Shown: positions 1 to 10,199, counted from the first letter of the stretch. The stretch is DNA of 64,000 nt from an uncultured Clostridia bacterium (GCA_947066105.1 CAMSYM010000011.1:1-64000), one strand, 5' to 3'. The notes: a model not told the origin generated them from the sequence alone. Numbers and translations: made by a program.

Positions 1-341
1 CCGTCGTCGTAGTCCGTTCGTTCGTACTTCCGTCGTTCTCCGTCGATCTTGTCCAACGTCGGAAATCTCTTCACGGTCCGTTTCTCTTTCTTACTCTTTC
101 TTTTCGTTTCGCCTTCTCTTTCCCCGCTCTCCGTTACAGTGTCTTTGTCCGCGGCATGATCGCGTTCGGTCTTATTGATGACTATCTTCGACCTGTTGTC
201 CGAAATAAGCACCGACACTATCAACAGCGCGACAAGCGCTATAATCAAAATAACGTACGCGAGTATGGCGTAGCCAGACGACAGATAATTCCATATCTCG
301 CGCATGCCGCCTATAAAGTTTTGCGCCGCAAAATACGTCAT
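1..341 (-). CDS. N-terminal part of a membrane protein; gene runs off the left edge of the window
   Basis: Manual translation from ATG at 341-339: MTYFAAQNFIGGMREIWNYLSSGYAILAYVILIIALVALLIVSVLISDNRSKIVINKTERDHAADK..., one TM helix then a charged K/E/R-rich tail. GGAGGG RBS upstream. Start overlaps the stop of the upstream gene (ATGA). Confidence 0.75.
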   Translation of the reverse strand, partial: MTYFAAQNFIGGMREIWNYLSSGYAILAYVILIIALVALLIVSVLISDNRSKIVINKTERDHAADKDTVTESGEREGETKRKSKKEKRTVKRFPTLDKIDGERRKYERTDYDD

Positions 342-3300
342 ACGCCCTCCTTCAACGCGGACATGCCGCGCACCGCCGCTTTTATGCGCGAGGTGTCGTC
401 GTCGCCGAAAATGCCGCACAACACCGTTATAAGCCCGCCGTCGTCGGAAGTCAGCTTGCCGTCGAGCGCGGTCGCCGCATGCGGAACGAGCTTTGCCGCG
501 ACCGTACGGTCCAAAACGTCGAGCGGCTCGACGCCGCATTCCAAAAGCACGGCTATAAACTTTTCAGTTTGCACGCACAGCTTGTTGCCTATGACGAACG
601 GCGCGCGGCTCGAAACGAACCGTTCCAAACGGTCGATCTTTTTCCATTGATCCTCGTCGAGTTCGTAATTGCGCTCGGCGCGACGGCACGCGGCGACAAA
701 CCGATAACGATCGGGCGCGGCTATGCGCGTGTTGCTATCCGTCGGTCGAACGATCGAAAGCTTCGGGAACACGACGGTCGCCATATCGGCGACGTATGCG
801 GGAACACTGCATTTTTCGTCGGCGAGCCGCATCACGAACCACACATTATTAGGAAAATCCAGCTCGCGCTTGTTTTCGCCGTAAAACACCTTAATATCGT
901 CGGGAAGCGTCGCGTAACGTATGAACGGCGTGAATATTTTGCCGAGCATATGCGCGCGCACGTTGTCGAACGCCGCGACGGTCACGCGGTCGCGGTGTTG
1001 CGCCGCAAACTCCGCCGCGCCGACGAGCGCGGAAGTGCCGCCGCCGAAAATATCGTCGTGTCCGTTATAGTCAGACGCGTCGTCGATACCCTGCGGACAC
1101 GAAAAATATCCGCTCAACAGCGTGACAAGCGTATCGAACTCGGACTTTCCGCAACGCAACAGCACAACGCGCGATGCGGCAAAAGCCGCGAAAAGCTCGT
1201 ATGCGGTAGCGCCGTCCGTCTTTATCCCGTTGGCGAGCGCATACGCCGCAAACCCGTCGGCTATCGTCTTTACCGTGACCGTATCGTCCGAATATTCGAG
1301 CATTTCGTCGTCGCGGTCAAGCTCGTCGGGTTCGTCGTCAAACTGTTCCCCGAACTCGTCGGCGAACAGCTTTTCCAGCGACGCGGATCCGTCCGACGGA
1401 CGAGCGGACTTAAACGCGCCCGACGCGTTTTCGCCCGTCAACGCCGACATGCGGTATCCGTTGCTCAAAATATTGGAAACGGACGGCAGGTAATCGGCGA
1501 GCTTATCGCCGCCGCTCGTCAGATTTTCGCCGTTGACCGTGATCGCGCCCGTCAAGCGTATATCGTCGGCGGACGCACCGATGTACAGATCGTATACGCC
1601 GTTCTCCGTCCTGCGCTTGCCGCTCGCGGGATCGAAAATTTCGAGCATGGCGGCGTTTATCGGGAATTTTATCTGCACGGACCGTCCCGGTTCGACTTCG
1701 ACTTTTGCAAAGCCTTTAAGCTCGCGCGCGGGACGCACTACGACCGAATCCTTTTTCCCGACGTACAGCTGTGCCACTTCCGCCGCGGTGCGCGTGCCGA
1801 CGTTTTTGACCGTAACTTCCACGCTGTCGACAAGCGTTTTGAGATTGGAATAAACGAACTTGCCGTAAGTAAGTCCGTGACCGAACGGATATCCTACCTT
1901 AACGTTTTCGGTCGTGTACCTGCGGTAACCGATAAACTCGCCTATCTTGTACCTACCCGCCGCCACATCCGATCTCTGTTTGCCGAAGTACTCGTCGGCG
2001 GCGAAATACGCCGTCGCGGTAAGTCTGCCCGACGGCGAAACGTCGCCGAACAAAAGCTCGAACAATGCGCGCGCCGTCTGCGCTCCGCCCGTCGGCAATA
2101 CAAACGCGCCCGCGACCGCGTCGACGAAATCCATGCTCGGCAAAACGTTGCCTACCGTTGCCGCTATTATCTTTTTGCCCGTTTTTACGAGCGCATCCAA
2201 AAGCGCCGCCTGATTGGCGGGCAGTGCGAGCGTATCCCCGCCCGTAAACTTTTCGCCGCGTTGCTTGCCGTGTCCGACGAACACGAGCACGACGTCGGAC
2301 CTTTGCGCAAGCGCGACAGCGTCGGGTATAAGCTCGTCGCTACGCTCCGCCGCCGCTTTGTAGCCGTCGGCATGCCCGACGTATATCCCGCCGTGCGCCG
2401 CGCATTGGCGTTGCGCAACGCCCTTGACGTCCGATACGTCGCATATTCGTTCCCCGACCGTCGCAAGCTTTATCTTGTGCGAAACGGGCAACGCGCCGTC
2501 GGCGTTTTTGATCATAACTATACTTTCGCGCGCCGCGGACAACGCCGTTTTGATTTGCTCGTCCTGCGCCCGCGCCGAGCGCGTGCGCTCGCGTCCCGCG
2601 ATCGACCCGACGAATTCGAGCGTTTTGCATACCGCTTTATCGAGCGCTTCCTCGCTCAACGCCGTGCCTTGCGCGATCGCCTTATCCAACTCTTCCGCGC
2701 CGATCGCGCCGTGTTCCACGTCCTCTTTCATGCGCCGATGATTATTTAGCGCCGAGCGCAACGCCGCGGCGGACGCGCCCGCAAAAAAAGTCGTGCCGTC
2801 GGCTATGCCCGTGCGGAACGTCTCTTCGGGCGCATCGCTCGCGATAAAAGCCTTGGCATATTTGCTTTCCGTCATGCGCGACATTATGCGCGCGTTTATA
2901 TCCTTATACCCGCCGCGCAACCGCGCCAAAGAAAACTCCGCCGCCGCAGGCTTTTTCGTGCGAAGCACCGCGTCGACGGAACGCACCAAAACGTTGCCGA
3001 GAAGGCGCGGATCGACGTCGGCGTCCGTATATTCGACGTCTATCGCGCGCACGCCGCAACCAGTCAAGCACGCCGCCGCGCCCGAACTCTCCAAAGCCGA
3101 TACGCACGCATCGATCGCTTTGGCGTTGAGATAGGGATCCTCCGACATACCGACGGCACGCGCGCCCGTGCGCAAAGCCGACTGCGGCAAGGATATAAGA
3201 TCGAACCGTTTTGTATCGGCGCGCAACGCCGCGTCGCCCGCCGCCTGTTCGATAAGCTTTAAATTCCAAGACGCGGTAAGGCTCGAAAAATCGGGACACT

Positions 3301-3472
3301 CCGCCGCGCCGCCGTACTCGCCGTTGAGCGCGTCCAGGCTCGCACGCTCCGCATGCGGCACACCGAGCGCGTTGAAAGCGTCGTTCGCCGCACAGCCGAG
3401 ATCGGCGACAAGCGCTATCTTTTGCTCCTCGCTCAGCATGCTCGATATTTCGGAATATTTATTGTCCGCCAT
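338..3472 (-). CDS. GH3-like protein, probable pseudoenzyme, with GH3 C-terminal and FnIII-like domains and an extra ~350-aa C-terminal domain
   Basis: GH3 hallmarks VGYPFGHGLTYGKF, VTVKNVGTRTAAEVAQLYV, LFGDVSPSGRLTATAYF and degenerate N-domain motifs (MSEDPYLNAKAI, AFIASDAPEETFRTGIADG). The usual KH motif is not visible. Extension follows an acidic linker (DEFGEQFDDEPDELDRDDEMLEYSDD). No signal peptide. Confidence 0.75.
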   Translation of the reverse strand: MADNKYSEISSMLSEEQKIALVADLGCAANDAFNALGVPHAERASLDALNGEYGGAAECPDFSSLTASWNLKLIEQAAGDAALRADTKRFDLISLPQSALRTGARAVGMSEDPYLNAKAIDACVSALESSGAAACLTGCGVRAIDVEYTDADVDPRLLGNVLVRSVDAVLRTKKPAAAEFSLARLRGGYKDINARIMSRMTESKYAKAFIASDAPEETFRTGIADGTTFFAGASAAALRSALNNHRRMKEDVEHGAIGAEELDKAIAQGTALSEEALDKAVCKTLEFVGSIAGRERTRSARAQDEQIKTALSAARESIVMIKNADGALPVSHKIKLATVGERICDVSDVKGVAQRQCAAHGGIYVGHADGYKAAAERSDELIPDAVALAQRSDVVLVFVGHGKQRGEKFTGGDTLALPANQAALLDALVKTGKKIIAATVGNVLPSMDFVDAVAGAFVLPTGGAQTARALFELLFGDVSPSGRLTATAYFAADEYFGKQRSDVAAGRYKIGEFIGYRRYTTENVKVGYPFGHGLTYGKFVYSNLKTLVDSVEVTVKNVGTRTAAEVAQLYVGKKDSVVVRPARELKGFAKVEVEPGRSVQIKFPINAAMLEIFDPASGKRRTENGVYDLYIGASADDIRLTGAITVNGENLTSGGDKLADYLPSVSNILSNGYRMSALTGENASGAFKSARPSDGSASLEKLFADEFGEQFDDEPDELDRDDEMLEYSDDTVTVKTIADGFAAYALANGIKTDGATAYELFAAFAASRVVLLRCGKSEFDTLVTLLSGYFSCPQGIDDASDYNGHDDIFGGGTSALVGAAEFAAQHRDRVTVAAFDNVRAHMLGKIFTPFIRYATLPDDIKVFYGENKRELDFPNNVWFVMRLADEKCSVPAYVADMATVVFPKLSIVRPTDSNTRIAAPDRYRFVAACRRAERNYELDEDQWKKIDRLERFVSSRAPFVIGNKLCVQTEKFIAVLLECGVEPLDVLDRTVAAKLVPHAATALDGKLTSDDGGLITVLCGIFGDDDTSRIKAAVRGMSALKEGV

Positions 3473-3485
3473 AGCGCGTCCTCCG

Positions 3486-6400
3486 TTAAACGACCGTCAG
3501 ATGGTCGATAAAGCCGCAATCACTCCCGCTCGAAATGTTCGCGTCCTTAGTATAAGTAAAAACAAGCTCGTCGCCGACGTCGACCGACAAACGCATAAAC
3601 AGCCCGTACATTTCGCCCGATATCGAATCGATATACTTGCCGTTGAGCGTGATACCGAAAATATCGCATCGGTCTTCCGACGAAACGCCGTAGCTAAACT
3701 GAACGTCCGCCTTCATGCCGAACCGCAACGTCAACCGCGAACTCGAATTCCCCGTCTTATTGGTCGAGCGTATACTGCCGTCCGCGCCGACGGCGAATGC
3801 GTTGACTGCGTCGTTGACAACGGTCACGCCGCTCAACGACCCTATATTGGAAGAATCGATTACGGTCGCCGTCTTTTCGCACATAGTGCATTTCCCGTTC
3901 TCTACGTTATGCGCTACCATTCCAAGAACGCGCGTCAACCGTATATTGCAGTGCGGGCATACCGCCGTCTGCTCGCCGTTTTTCATGCACGTGGGCTCGA
4001 CCGTTGTTTGCCACAGACCGCTGTCCAACACAGTGTCGTCCCGTGTCGGCGATCCGTCGTCGCCGACGCGCCAATACCTGTCGCCGTCGCCGTGCAAACA
4101 ATCGGCGCGGTAATACGTTTTGATCACGCTCGATCCTTTATACACCGAACTCCACTCGGCGGCTGTGCCGTCGAAATACACCGTCGTATTCTCGCCGAAC
4201 GCCTTGGGCGATATCTCGACTATGCCTTTACCAACCACCACGGAGCGTCCCGCATCGACAACGTATTTGCCTATGCGCATCTCTTCGACGGTAACGCCGC
4301 CCGCATTGAGCGACACGGGTAATACTATATATCCGGCGCTCGTCGACCAGCCCGAAATATGGTACCAGTTGCCGCGTATCCGAGCAAACTCCATGCCGTT
4401 TTGCGTACGGTATTGCACCGCCGCATCCGTCTCGCTTTTCACTATCGCGATCGGCGCGTCGAAGTACGCATCGCCCGATACGTCCAAATCGCACGGCGCG
4501 TAAACCACCAGCACGTTCTTACACGACGAAAACGCCGTCCTGTCGAGCGTGCGCAGGTTTTTCGGCAATGCTACTTCCCGCAACGATACACAGTCCGAAA
4601 ACGCATTTTCGGGAATAGCGGTCAACGAGTCGGGCAATGTTATCGTTTTAAGCAAGGAGCATAACGAAAACGCGCCGTTGCCGAGCGCCGCAAGACTGCC
4701 GCCGAAATCGACCGATCTCAGATCGAAACAGTTGGCGAACGCCGCCCGTCCTATCGTGCCGACGTTGCCGCCGAACCGCAGTTCGGTCACGCCGGAAGTA
4801 TTGAACGCGCCCGCGCCCACCGAACCGACGTTGCCCGTAAAAGTCACTTTTCCCAGTTCGAAGCAGCTCGCGAACGCGCGTTCGCCTATGCTGTCGACGC
4901 CGCCGAGCGACAAACGCATAAGCGCGGAGTCGTTATTGAACGCATATTCGCCGATGTCCGCGATATATCCCGCATACTCGAATTCTCGGAGCGATATACA
5001 ATCCGCAAAAGCCCGAGCGCCTATCGATAAGCCGTCTCCGTTGCCCAACGTTGCGTCTGCCAGCGCCGAACACGAACGAAATGCAAAGTCGCCTATCGTA
5101 TCCACCGCGTCAAACGCGACGCTTTTCAATCTCGGACACTGAGAGAACGCGCCTTCGCCCACTGTGCCGACAGCGCCGAACTCAGCCGAGACCAGTCTAT
5201 CGCCGTACGAAAAAGCCGACTCGCTTATAACGTCGACGTCGCCCGCTTTTATCGAATAAAGTCCGCTGTTGCCGTCGAACGCTTGCGAGCATATTTCGCC
5301 TATATCGGCAAACTGCGCCGTAAGAGGCGCGTTCTCGTTTACCGTATAAAACGCGTTCGCTTTTATAACGCCGACACGCTTGTCGAACTGTAACGTCAAT
5401 GCGTTGTCGTAATAAAACGCACGCTTGCCTATCGAAGATATCGCCGTGTCCGCGACGACTGTCAGCGGGTTCCACGCTCTTTGCGAAAACGCATAGTCGC
5501 ATATCTCGATCTCGTCGTACGCGCCGCCGTTGTCAGAGAAGCGGATCTCGGTCAAATTAAAACAGTTCGAAAAATAATCTTGCTCGACGCGATCCAAAAC
5601 GTTGCCTACGACAAGCTTGTAAACGCCTGTCGCGTTCGCAAACGCCTCGTCGTATACGCCTATGCGCGTAACGCGTTCTACGCCGCTCTTCCCGATATAA
5701 TCGAACGGTTTAAGCTCCAACACCCCGTCCAAACCGTAATAATCGACCGCCCACCAATCTTTACCGCCGTCGCCCAGCTTTATATACTGTACGCCGTCGA
5801 CAGTGACGTTCGGCAACGCTATATCGGGATCGCGCGCTATCTCGTCGCGCGAGTATACTCTGCGCGCATTGAGCGCGATCGCGCCGAGATCGTACTGCCC
5901 GGCTCTGATGTCGATCTCGCTCCTATTATAGATTTCGAAAAGACGGTTACACCCGTTAAAAGCATATGCGCCGATACGCCGCATCGAAGGCGGAACGGTA
6001 AACCTTTTAAGCCGTCCGCACCCGTTAAAAGCCTGTTCTCCTATTTCGGTAAGCCCGTCGGGCATGCGCGCGTCATACAAATTATAACATCCGTTAAACG
6101 CATGATCGGGGATAACTTTGACGGGCGAGCTTGCGGCGAACGCGACGCGCTCCAAATTCGAGCAGTACATGAAAACATTGTTCCCTATTTCCGCTATGCT
6201 CGCCGGAATATCCGCCGATTCTATACTGCTACCGGAAAACAAATATTGCCAAAGCGAATACTCGGCGATCGTTTGACCGTTATAAGAAAAAGTCAACGGC
6301 AAGCTAAGATCGCGATCGGACCAATCGTCGATGATGCAGTCCGTCAAATACCATTTGCCGCGCCCGTCGACGGTTGCGCACACAAATTCGTTGCCGTCAA

Positions 6401-9296
6401 GCGTCGTTTGCGGCAAAGCGGGTTCGTCACGAGAAACGTGTACCGCAAGCGCGTTTGCGGCAATGCCGCCGTTAGCCGCGCTTCCCGCCGCAATGTTAAG
6501 ACTGCCGTAATTAAACACTTCGTACAGCTTATGACATTCGCCGAACGCATAGTTTCCTATCGACAAAACGTCGCATTCCAATACTATCCGCTTTAAATGC
6601 TCGACCGCAATAAAAGCATGCGGCGCGATATGCGCGCTGTCTGTCAGCACTATCTTTTCTATCGATCGCCGCGGTAACGAGTAACCGCCCTGCACGTATG
6701 AATAAAAATTATTCAACGCATAACGATCCTGCTCAATAGGACCGCTGCCGCCGTTAAAACGCTCCGCTCCGACAAACGGCGTGACGAGCGTTTTCAATGC
6801 GTTTGTGCCTATCAATATCCCGTTGCCGATACTACGCACGCTTTGCGGTATTTCGAGCGACTTCAATTTCGCGCAACCGCTGAAAGCATAGTTGCCTATT
6901 TCGGTCGTTTGTTCGTAAAGCTCGATGCTTTCCAGATCGGCGCAGTTAAAAAACGCGCTTTCGGGCAAGCGAACACCGGCAGTCAGTTCTACCGTTTTGA
7001 GCGCGCTCGGCACGTAAGAAAAGCTCGACTCGGGCGTTTCCGCGCCGAACAACTCGCCGAACGATCCCGACGTAGCATACGGCATGCTCAGCTTTTTAAG
7101 ACTTACGCAATCGGCGAACGCGCCCGCGCCGACAGACGTTACGGTACTCGGCACAGTCAGCTCGGTCAGCCGTTCGCATCGTCCGAACGCTTGCGCGTCT
7201 ATCTCGCGCAGTCCGAGCGGCATATCGATGTCCGTCAAGCCTATACACTCGTAAAACGCGCCTTCGCCTATCGAAGTAAGTACGGACGGCAAAACTATCT
7301 CGTCAATGTTTTTGAGCGATCGGAAAGCGTTTGCATGTATCCGCCGCGCACGCGTTACCACGACCTTTTTCAACGACTCCGGCACGTAAGTCACGCCGAC
7401 GCTCGCGCTTCCCGCGGCGAAAGTATAGCCGAGATATCCCCTGTCTGCGTTCTCGGCGCTCTCGCCGATAAACGGCGCGGTAAAGCTTTTAAGCCCCACA
7501 CAGCCCGACAAAACGCCTATGTCGACAAAGGTAACGCCGTCGGGAACGGTAAACTCGGTAATGCCGATACAATCGGCAAACGCGTATTTGCCCAATTCTT
7601 TTAAGCCCTGCGGCGCAACGAACGCCGTGAGCGACTTGCAACCGCGAAACGCCTCGTCGCATATTTTGTCTATCGATCCGCCGTCGGCATACTTGACCGA
7701 CGAAAGCGACGCACAGTTTTTAAACGCCGACGGATATATACGGGTAACGTTGACTGGCACGTTTACGCGCGACAGCGCCGTACAATTCATAAACACGCCG
7801 GCAGGCAACTCCGTAAGAGCGGTATTGCCCGACAGGTTTACAAGCTCCAAGCTCGCGCAATCCGAAAACGCATAACTGCCCAGGCTCGCTATCGACGCGC
7901 CGTCGAACACTTTGACGGCAGTGCCCGAAAAAGCGCTCTCGCCCACCTTTGTCACCGCAACGGGATACAAAAATTCTTTAAGCGCGGAACAACCGTAAAA
8001 CGCAAAGTCGCCTATTTCGGACGTATCGGTGTGCGAAACTTCAAAGCTCTTCAAGCTCGATATGTTTGCGGCAAATTCCCGCGGGATCGTCGGCATATAA
8101 TCGACGGACAGCTCGCCGAGCGCAAATTCGTCGCCTGCGCCGCCGCCGAACAGCGACGCTATACTTGCTTTGCCGTCGGGCGCGGCGGTATCGAACTCCA
8201 CCAAATGCAACCGTTCTATTCTCGATCTGAAAAAGAATTCGCGTTCGTCGCCCGAAAAATCTATGCGCCGCGCAAAATCGACGTTTTTAAGTCCTTTGCA
8301 TTGCGCAAAAGCGTACCTGCCTATTTTTACGGGCGTGCCGCACGCCTCCACGATCACTTCCGCAAGCTCCGTGCAACCGTCAAAGGCATATTGCGGTATC
8401 TCCGAAATTTTATCGGTTATCTTCACGCTTCGGAGCATGGAACAGCCCTTAAACGCACTCACGCCTATCTCGGTAATATTGTCGAACTCAACCGTTTTGA
8501 GCGCCGAGCAGTTTTCAAAGGCGCAATCGCCGATCGGCATTTCGCTTTTGAACGCAACGCTCACGAGACTGCGATCGTTTTTGAACGCGCCTTTTTCCAC
8601 GCGCGTAACGGTATGCCCTTCTATTTTATCGGGTATGACAACGCGCGCACGCGCACCGTAATACCCGACGACGTAAATATCCGAGCCGTCGGAACGGTCG
8701 TCGTTCTCGAATGCGTATTCCACGCCGTTATATAAAAACGTCTTTTCGGTCCGCACAAAATACAGCAAATGCGCGTACACGGCAATCACGCACAGCGCGA
8801 CGGAAACGATCAGCGCAAGCGTGACGAGAATGGGAGCTTTGAGCTTACGCCGTTTTACGGCTATCCCGTCCTTGCCCGCCTTGTGGGCGAACTTGCCGAC
8901 AGCCGCACGCTCGACCGCATCGCCGACGTATGCCGCCGTCGCGCCGTTTTTAGCCGCGCGGTATTCGTACGCGCCGTAACGCGCGCTTTCCGCAACGACG
9001 TTGCAATCGCACGCACGGTCGTCGAGAACTATACACCGTTCGGGTACGAACGCCTTATTCGGCGCGCCGTTAACGTCCAGCGTGTGACGACTCTTGCCTA
9101 TTATCCTGCCGTTTTCGTCAAGCTCCGTAACGACGAGCGTAACGCGCGTAACGGTCTCGGCGCGGGCGTTGAACAATTTCACGGTCAATCGCCGTTCTCC
9201 GTCCGCTTCGATGATCATCAACTGCTTGACCGAAGTCATATCGTCGGGCTGAGCGTAACCGCAATTCTTTTTGAACAAAACTTTGACGTCGCTCAT
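3486..9296 (-). CDS. Very large membrane protein with many BspA-type (LRR_5) leucine-rich repeats
   Basis: Tandem repeats such as IGDCAFENCSALKTVEF, IGVSAFKGCSMLRSVKI, IPQYAFDGCTELAEVIV. N-terminal ~150-aa soluble domain, one TM (ILVTLALIVSVALCVIAVYAHLLYF), C-terminal CxxC-containing segment. Start placed at MSDVKVLFKK (9296), giving an ATGA overlap with the upstream stop. Confidence 0.85.
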   Translation of the reverse strand: MSDVKVLFKKNCGYAQPDDMTSVKQLMIIEADGERRLTVKLFNARAETVTRVTLVVTELDENGRIIGKSRHTLDVNGAPNKAFVPERCIVLDDRACDCNVVAESARYGAYEYRAAKNGATAAYVGDAVERAAVGKFAHKAGKDGIAVKRRKLKAPILVTLALIVSVALCVIAVYAHLLYFVRTEKTFLYNGVEYAFENDDRSDGSDIYVVGYYGARARVVIPDKIEGHTVTRVEKGAFKNDRSLVSVAFKSEMPIGDCAFENCSALKTVEFDNITEIGVSAFKGCSMLRSVKITDKISEIPQYAFDGCTELAEVIVEACGTPVKIGRYAFAQCKGLKNVDFARRIDFSGDEREFFFRSRIERLHLVEFDTAAPDGKASIASLFGGGAGDEFALGELSVDYMPTIPREFAANISSLKSFEVSHTDTSEIGDFAFYGCSALKEFLYPVAVTKVGESAFSGTAVKVFDGASIASLGSYAFSDCASLELVNLSGNTALTELPAGVFMNCTALSRVNVPVNVTRIYPSAFKNCASLSSVKYADGGSIDKICDEAFRGCKSLTAFVAPQGLKELGKYAFADCIGITEFTVPDGVTFVDIGVLSGCVGLKSFTAPFIGESAENADRGYLGYTFAAGSASVGVTYVPESLKKVVVTRARRIHANAFRSLKNIDEIVLPSVLTSIGEGAFYECIGLTDIDMPLGLREIDAQAFGRCERLTELTVPSTVTSVGAGAFADCVSLKKLSMPYATSGSFGELFGAETPESSFSYVPSALKTVELTAGVRLPESAFFNCADLESIELYEQTTEIGNYAFSGCAKLKSLEIPQSVRSIGNGILIGTNALKTLVTPFVGAERFNGGSGPIEQDRYALNNFYSYVQGGYSLPRRSIEKIVLTDSAHIAPHAFIAVEHLKRIVLECDVLSIGNYAFGECHKLYEVFNYGSLNIAAGSAANGGIAANALAVHVSRDEPALPQTTLDGNEFVCATVDGRGKWYLTDCIIDDWSDRDLSLPLTFSYNGQTIAEYSLWQYLFSGSSIESADIPASIAEIGNNVFMYCSNLERVAFAASSPVKVIPDHAFNGCYNLYDARMPDGLTEIGEQAFNGCGRLKRFTVPPSMRRIGAYAFNGCNRLFEIYNRSEIDIRAGQYDLGAIALNARRVYSRDEIARDPDIALPNVTVDGVQYIKLGDGGKDWWAVDYYGLDGVLELKPFDYIGKSGVERVTRIGVYDEAFANATGVYKLVVGNVLDRVEQDYFSNCFNLTEIRFSDNGGAYDEIEICDYAFSQRAWNPLTVVADTAISSIGKRAFYYDNALTLQFDKRVGVIKANAFYTVNENAPLTAQFADIGEICSQAFDGNSGLYSIKAGDVDVISESAFSYGDRLVSAEFGAVGTVGEGAFSQCPRLKSVAFDAVDTIGDFAFRSCSALADATLGNGDGLSIGARAFADCISLREFEYAGYIADIGEYAFNNDSALMRLSLGGVDSIGERAFASCFELGKVTFTGNVGSVGAGAFNTSGVTELRFGGNVGTIGRAAFANCFDLRSVDFGGSLAALGNGAFSLCSLLKTITLPDSLTAIPENAFSDCVSLREVALPKNLRTLDRTAFSSCKNVLVVYAPCDLDVSGDAYFDAPIAIVKSETDAAVQYRTQNGMEFARIRGNWYHISGWSTSAGYIVLPVSLNAGGVTVEEMRIGKYVVDAGRSVVVGKGIVEISPKAFGENTTVYFDGTAAEWSSVYKGSSVIKTYYRADCLHGDGDRYWRVGDDGSPTRDDTVLDSGLWQTTVEPTCMKNGEQTAVCPHCNIRLTRVLGMVAHNVENGKCTMCEKTATVIDSSNIGSLSGVTVVNDAVNAFAVGADGSIRSTNKTGNSSSRLTLRFGMKADVQFSYGVSSEDRCDIFGITLNGKYIDSISGEMYGLFMRLSVDVGDELVFTYTKDANISSGSDCGFIDHLTVV

Positions 9297-9985
9297 TTGC
9301 GCACCTCGCCCGACTTTGCTCTGCGCATTATAAACGCGACTACCGTCACCACTATATCGAACGCAACGGCGATCGCTACGGTGATCGCGGTAACGACCAT
9401 GCTGTCCGCCTTGACCAAAAAGCTTTCGGTAAACAACCCCGCGCCCATATACGCCAAACACGTCTTGACGCCTATGACCGCCGCCGCGGTAAGCAACGCG
9501 TTAAGCGCGATAAACAGCGTTATCCAGCCCGCCGCCACGTTTTTTACCACCCGCCGCGAAAAGGTTTTATCGTCGACGCCGTTGACTATAACGGATACGA
9601 AATCGGTATCGCACGGTAGCTCGACCGCGCGGGTGTACTCGCCGCCCGATACACCGTCTTTGATGTTGAACACTTGCGCGGGCTTGCCGTCGCCGTCGAA
9701 AACCACTATGTCGTAATCTATAAAATCGAACCTGTCCGCAAGCTTGCAAACGAGCTCGCGCTTACCGTCGCGCTCCGTGATCGCATAACGCGCTATGTAT
9801 TTTGCGGTCGACGGCGCAGGCTCAAACACGATCGAGCTTTCGTCGTCGTTCACCGTCTTTTTTATGCCGCGGTCGATCGGTTCGTTAACGGCGTAACGCG
9901 TGCGAAACAACAGCATAGGCAACAAAAACGCGGCGATCGCGACGTACGCGGCGCATATGGCTATTATCGCAACTATCCAACCCAT
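9293..9985 (-). CDS. Membrane protein with one N-terminal and two C-terminal TM helices around a small soluble domain
   Basis: MGWIVAIIAICAAYVAIAAFLLPMLLF at the N-terminus and two hydrophobic helices near the C-terminus. Soluble domain resembles the N-terminal domain of the adjacent LRR protein. Confidence 0.8.
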   Translation of the reverse strand: MGWIVAIIAICAAYVAIAAFLLPMLLFRTRYAVNEPIDRGIKKTVNDDESSIVFEPAPSTAKYIARYAITERDGKRELVCKLADRFDFIDYDIVVFDGDGKPAQVFNIKDGVSGGEYTRAVELPCDTDFVSVIVNGVDDKTFSRRVVKNVAAGWITLFIALNALLTAAAVIGVKTCLAYMGAGLFTESFLVKADSMVVTAITVAIAVAFDIVVTVVAFIMRRAKSGEVRK

Positions 9986-10199
9986 CGACCGAAAAACTCC
10001 TTGACACTTACTTGATCTTCCGTTCCGAAATTACGAAACGCCAAAACCGCGGGCGTATGATATCCCGTATGGATTATACCATATCCCGCCGATTTAATCA
10101 AGTATTTTAAGAAATTTGCATATTATTTCACCTATCGGACATAAAAACGACAGCAAGTTATTCGACAGCGTAGCGCTCTGCTATTTTTATTTTGTCCTA

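Noticed and set aside
156-650. 164-aa plus-strand ORF at the left edge
   Set aside because: Antisense to the coupled minus-strand genes at 1-341 and 338-3472; no RBS and implausible composition.
479-2749. 756-aa plus-strand ORF, and similar long plus-strand ORFs (10688-12115, 13401-15122, 34387-36309, 36694-38673, 51490-53766, 58556-60430)
   Set aside because: Exactly antisense to well-recognised minus-strand genes, Arg/His/Val-rich with no family motifs. Shadow ORFs caused by biased codon usage.
9297-9461. 55-residue N-terminal extension of the LRR ORF (MFGVYGRGVVYRKLF...)
   Set aside because: Overlaps the coding frame of the upstream membrane protein. The ATGA-coupled start at 9296 is more plausible.
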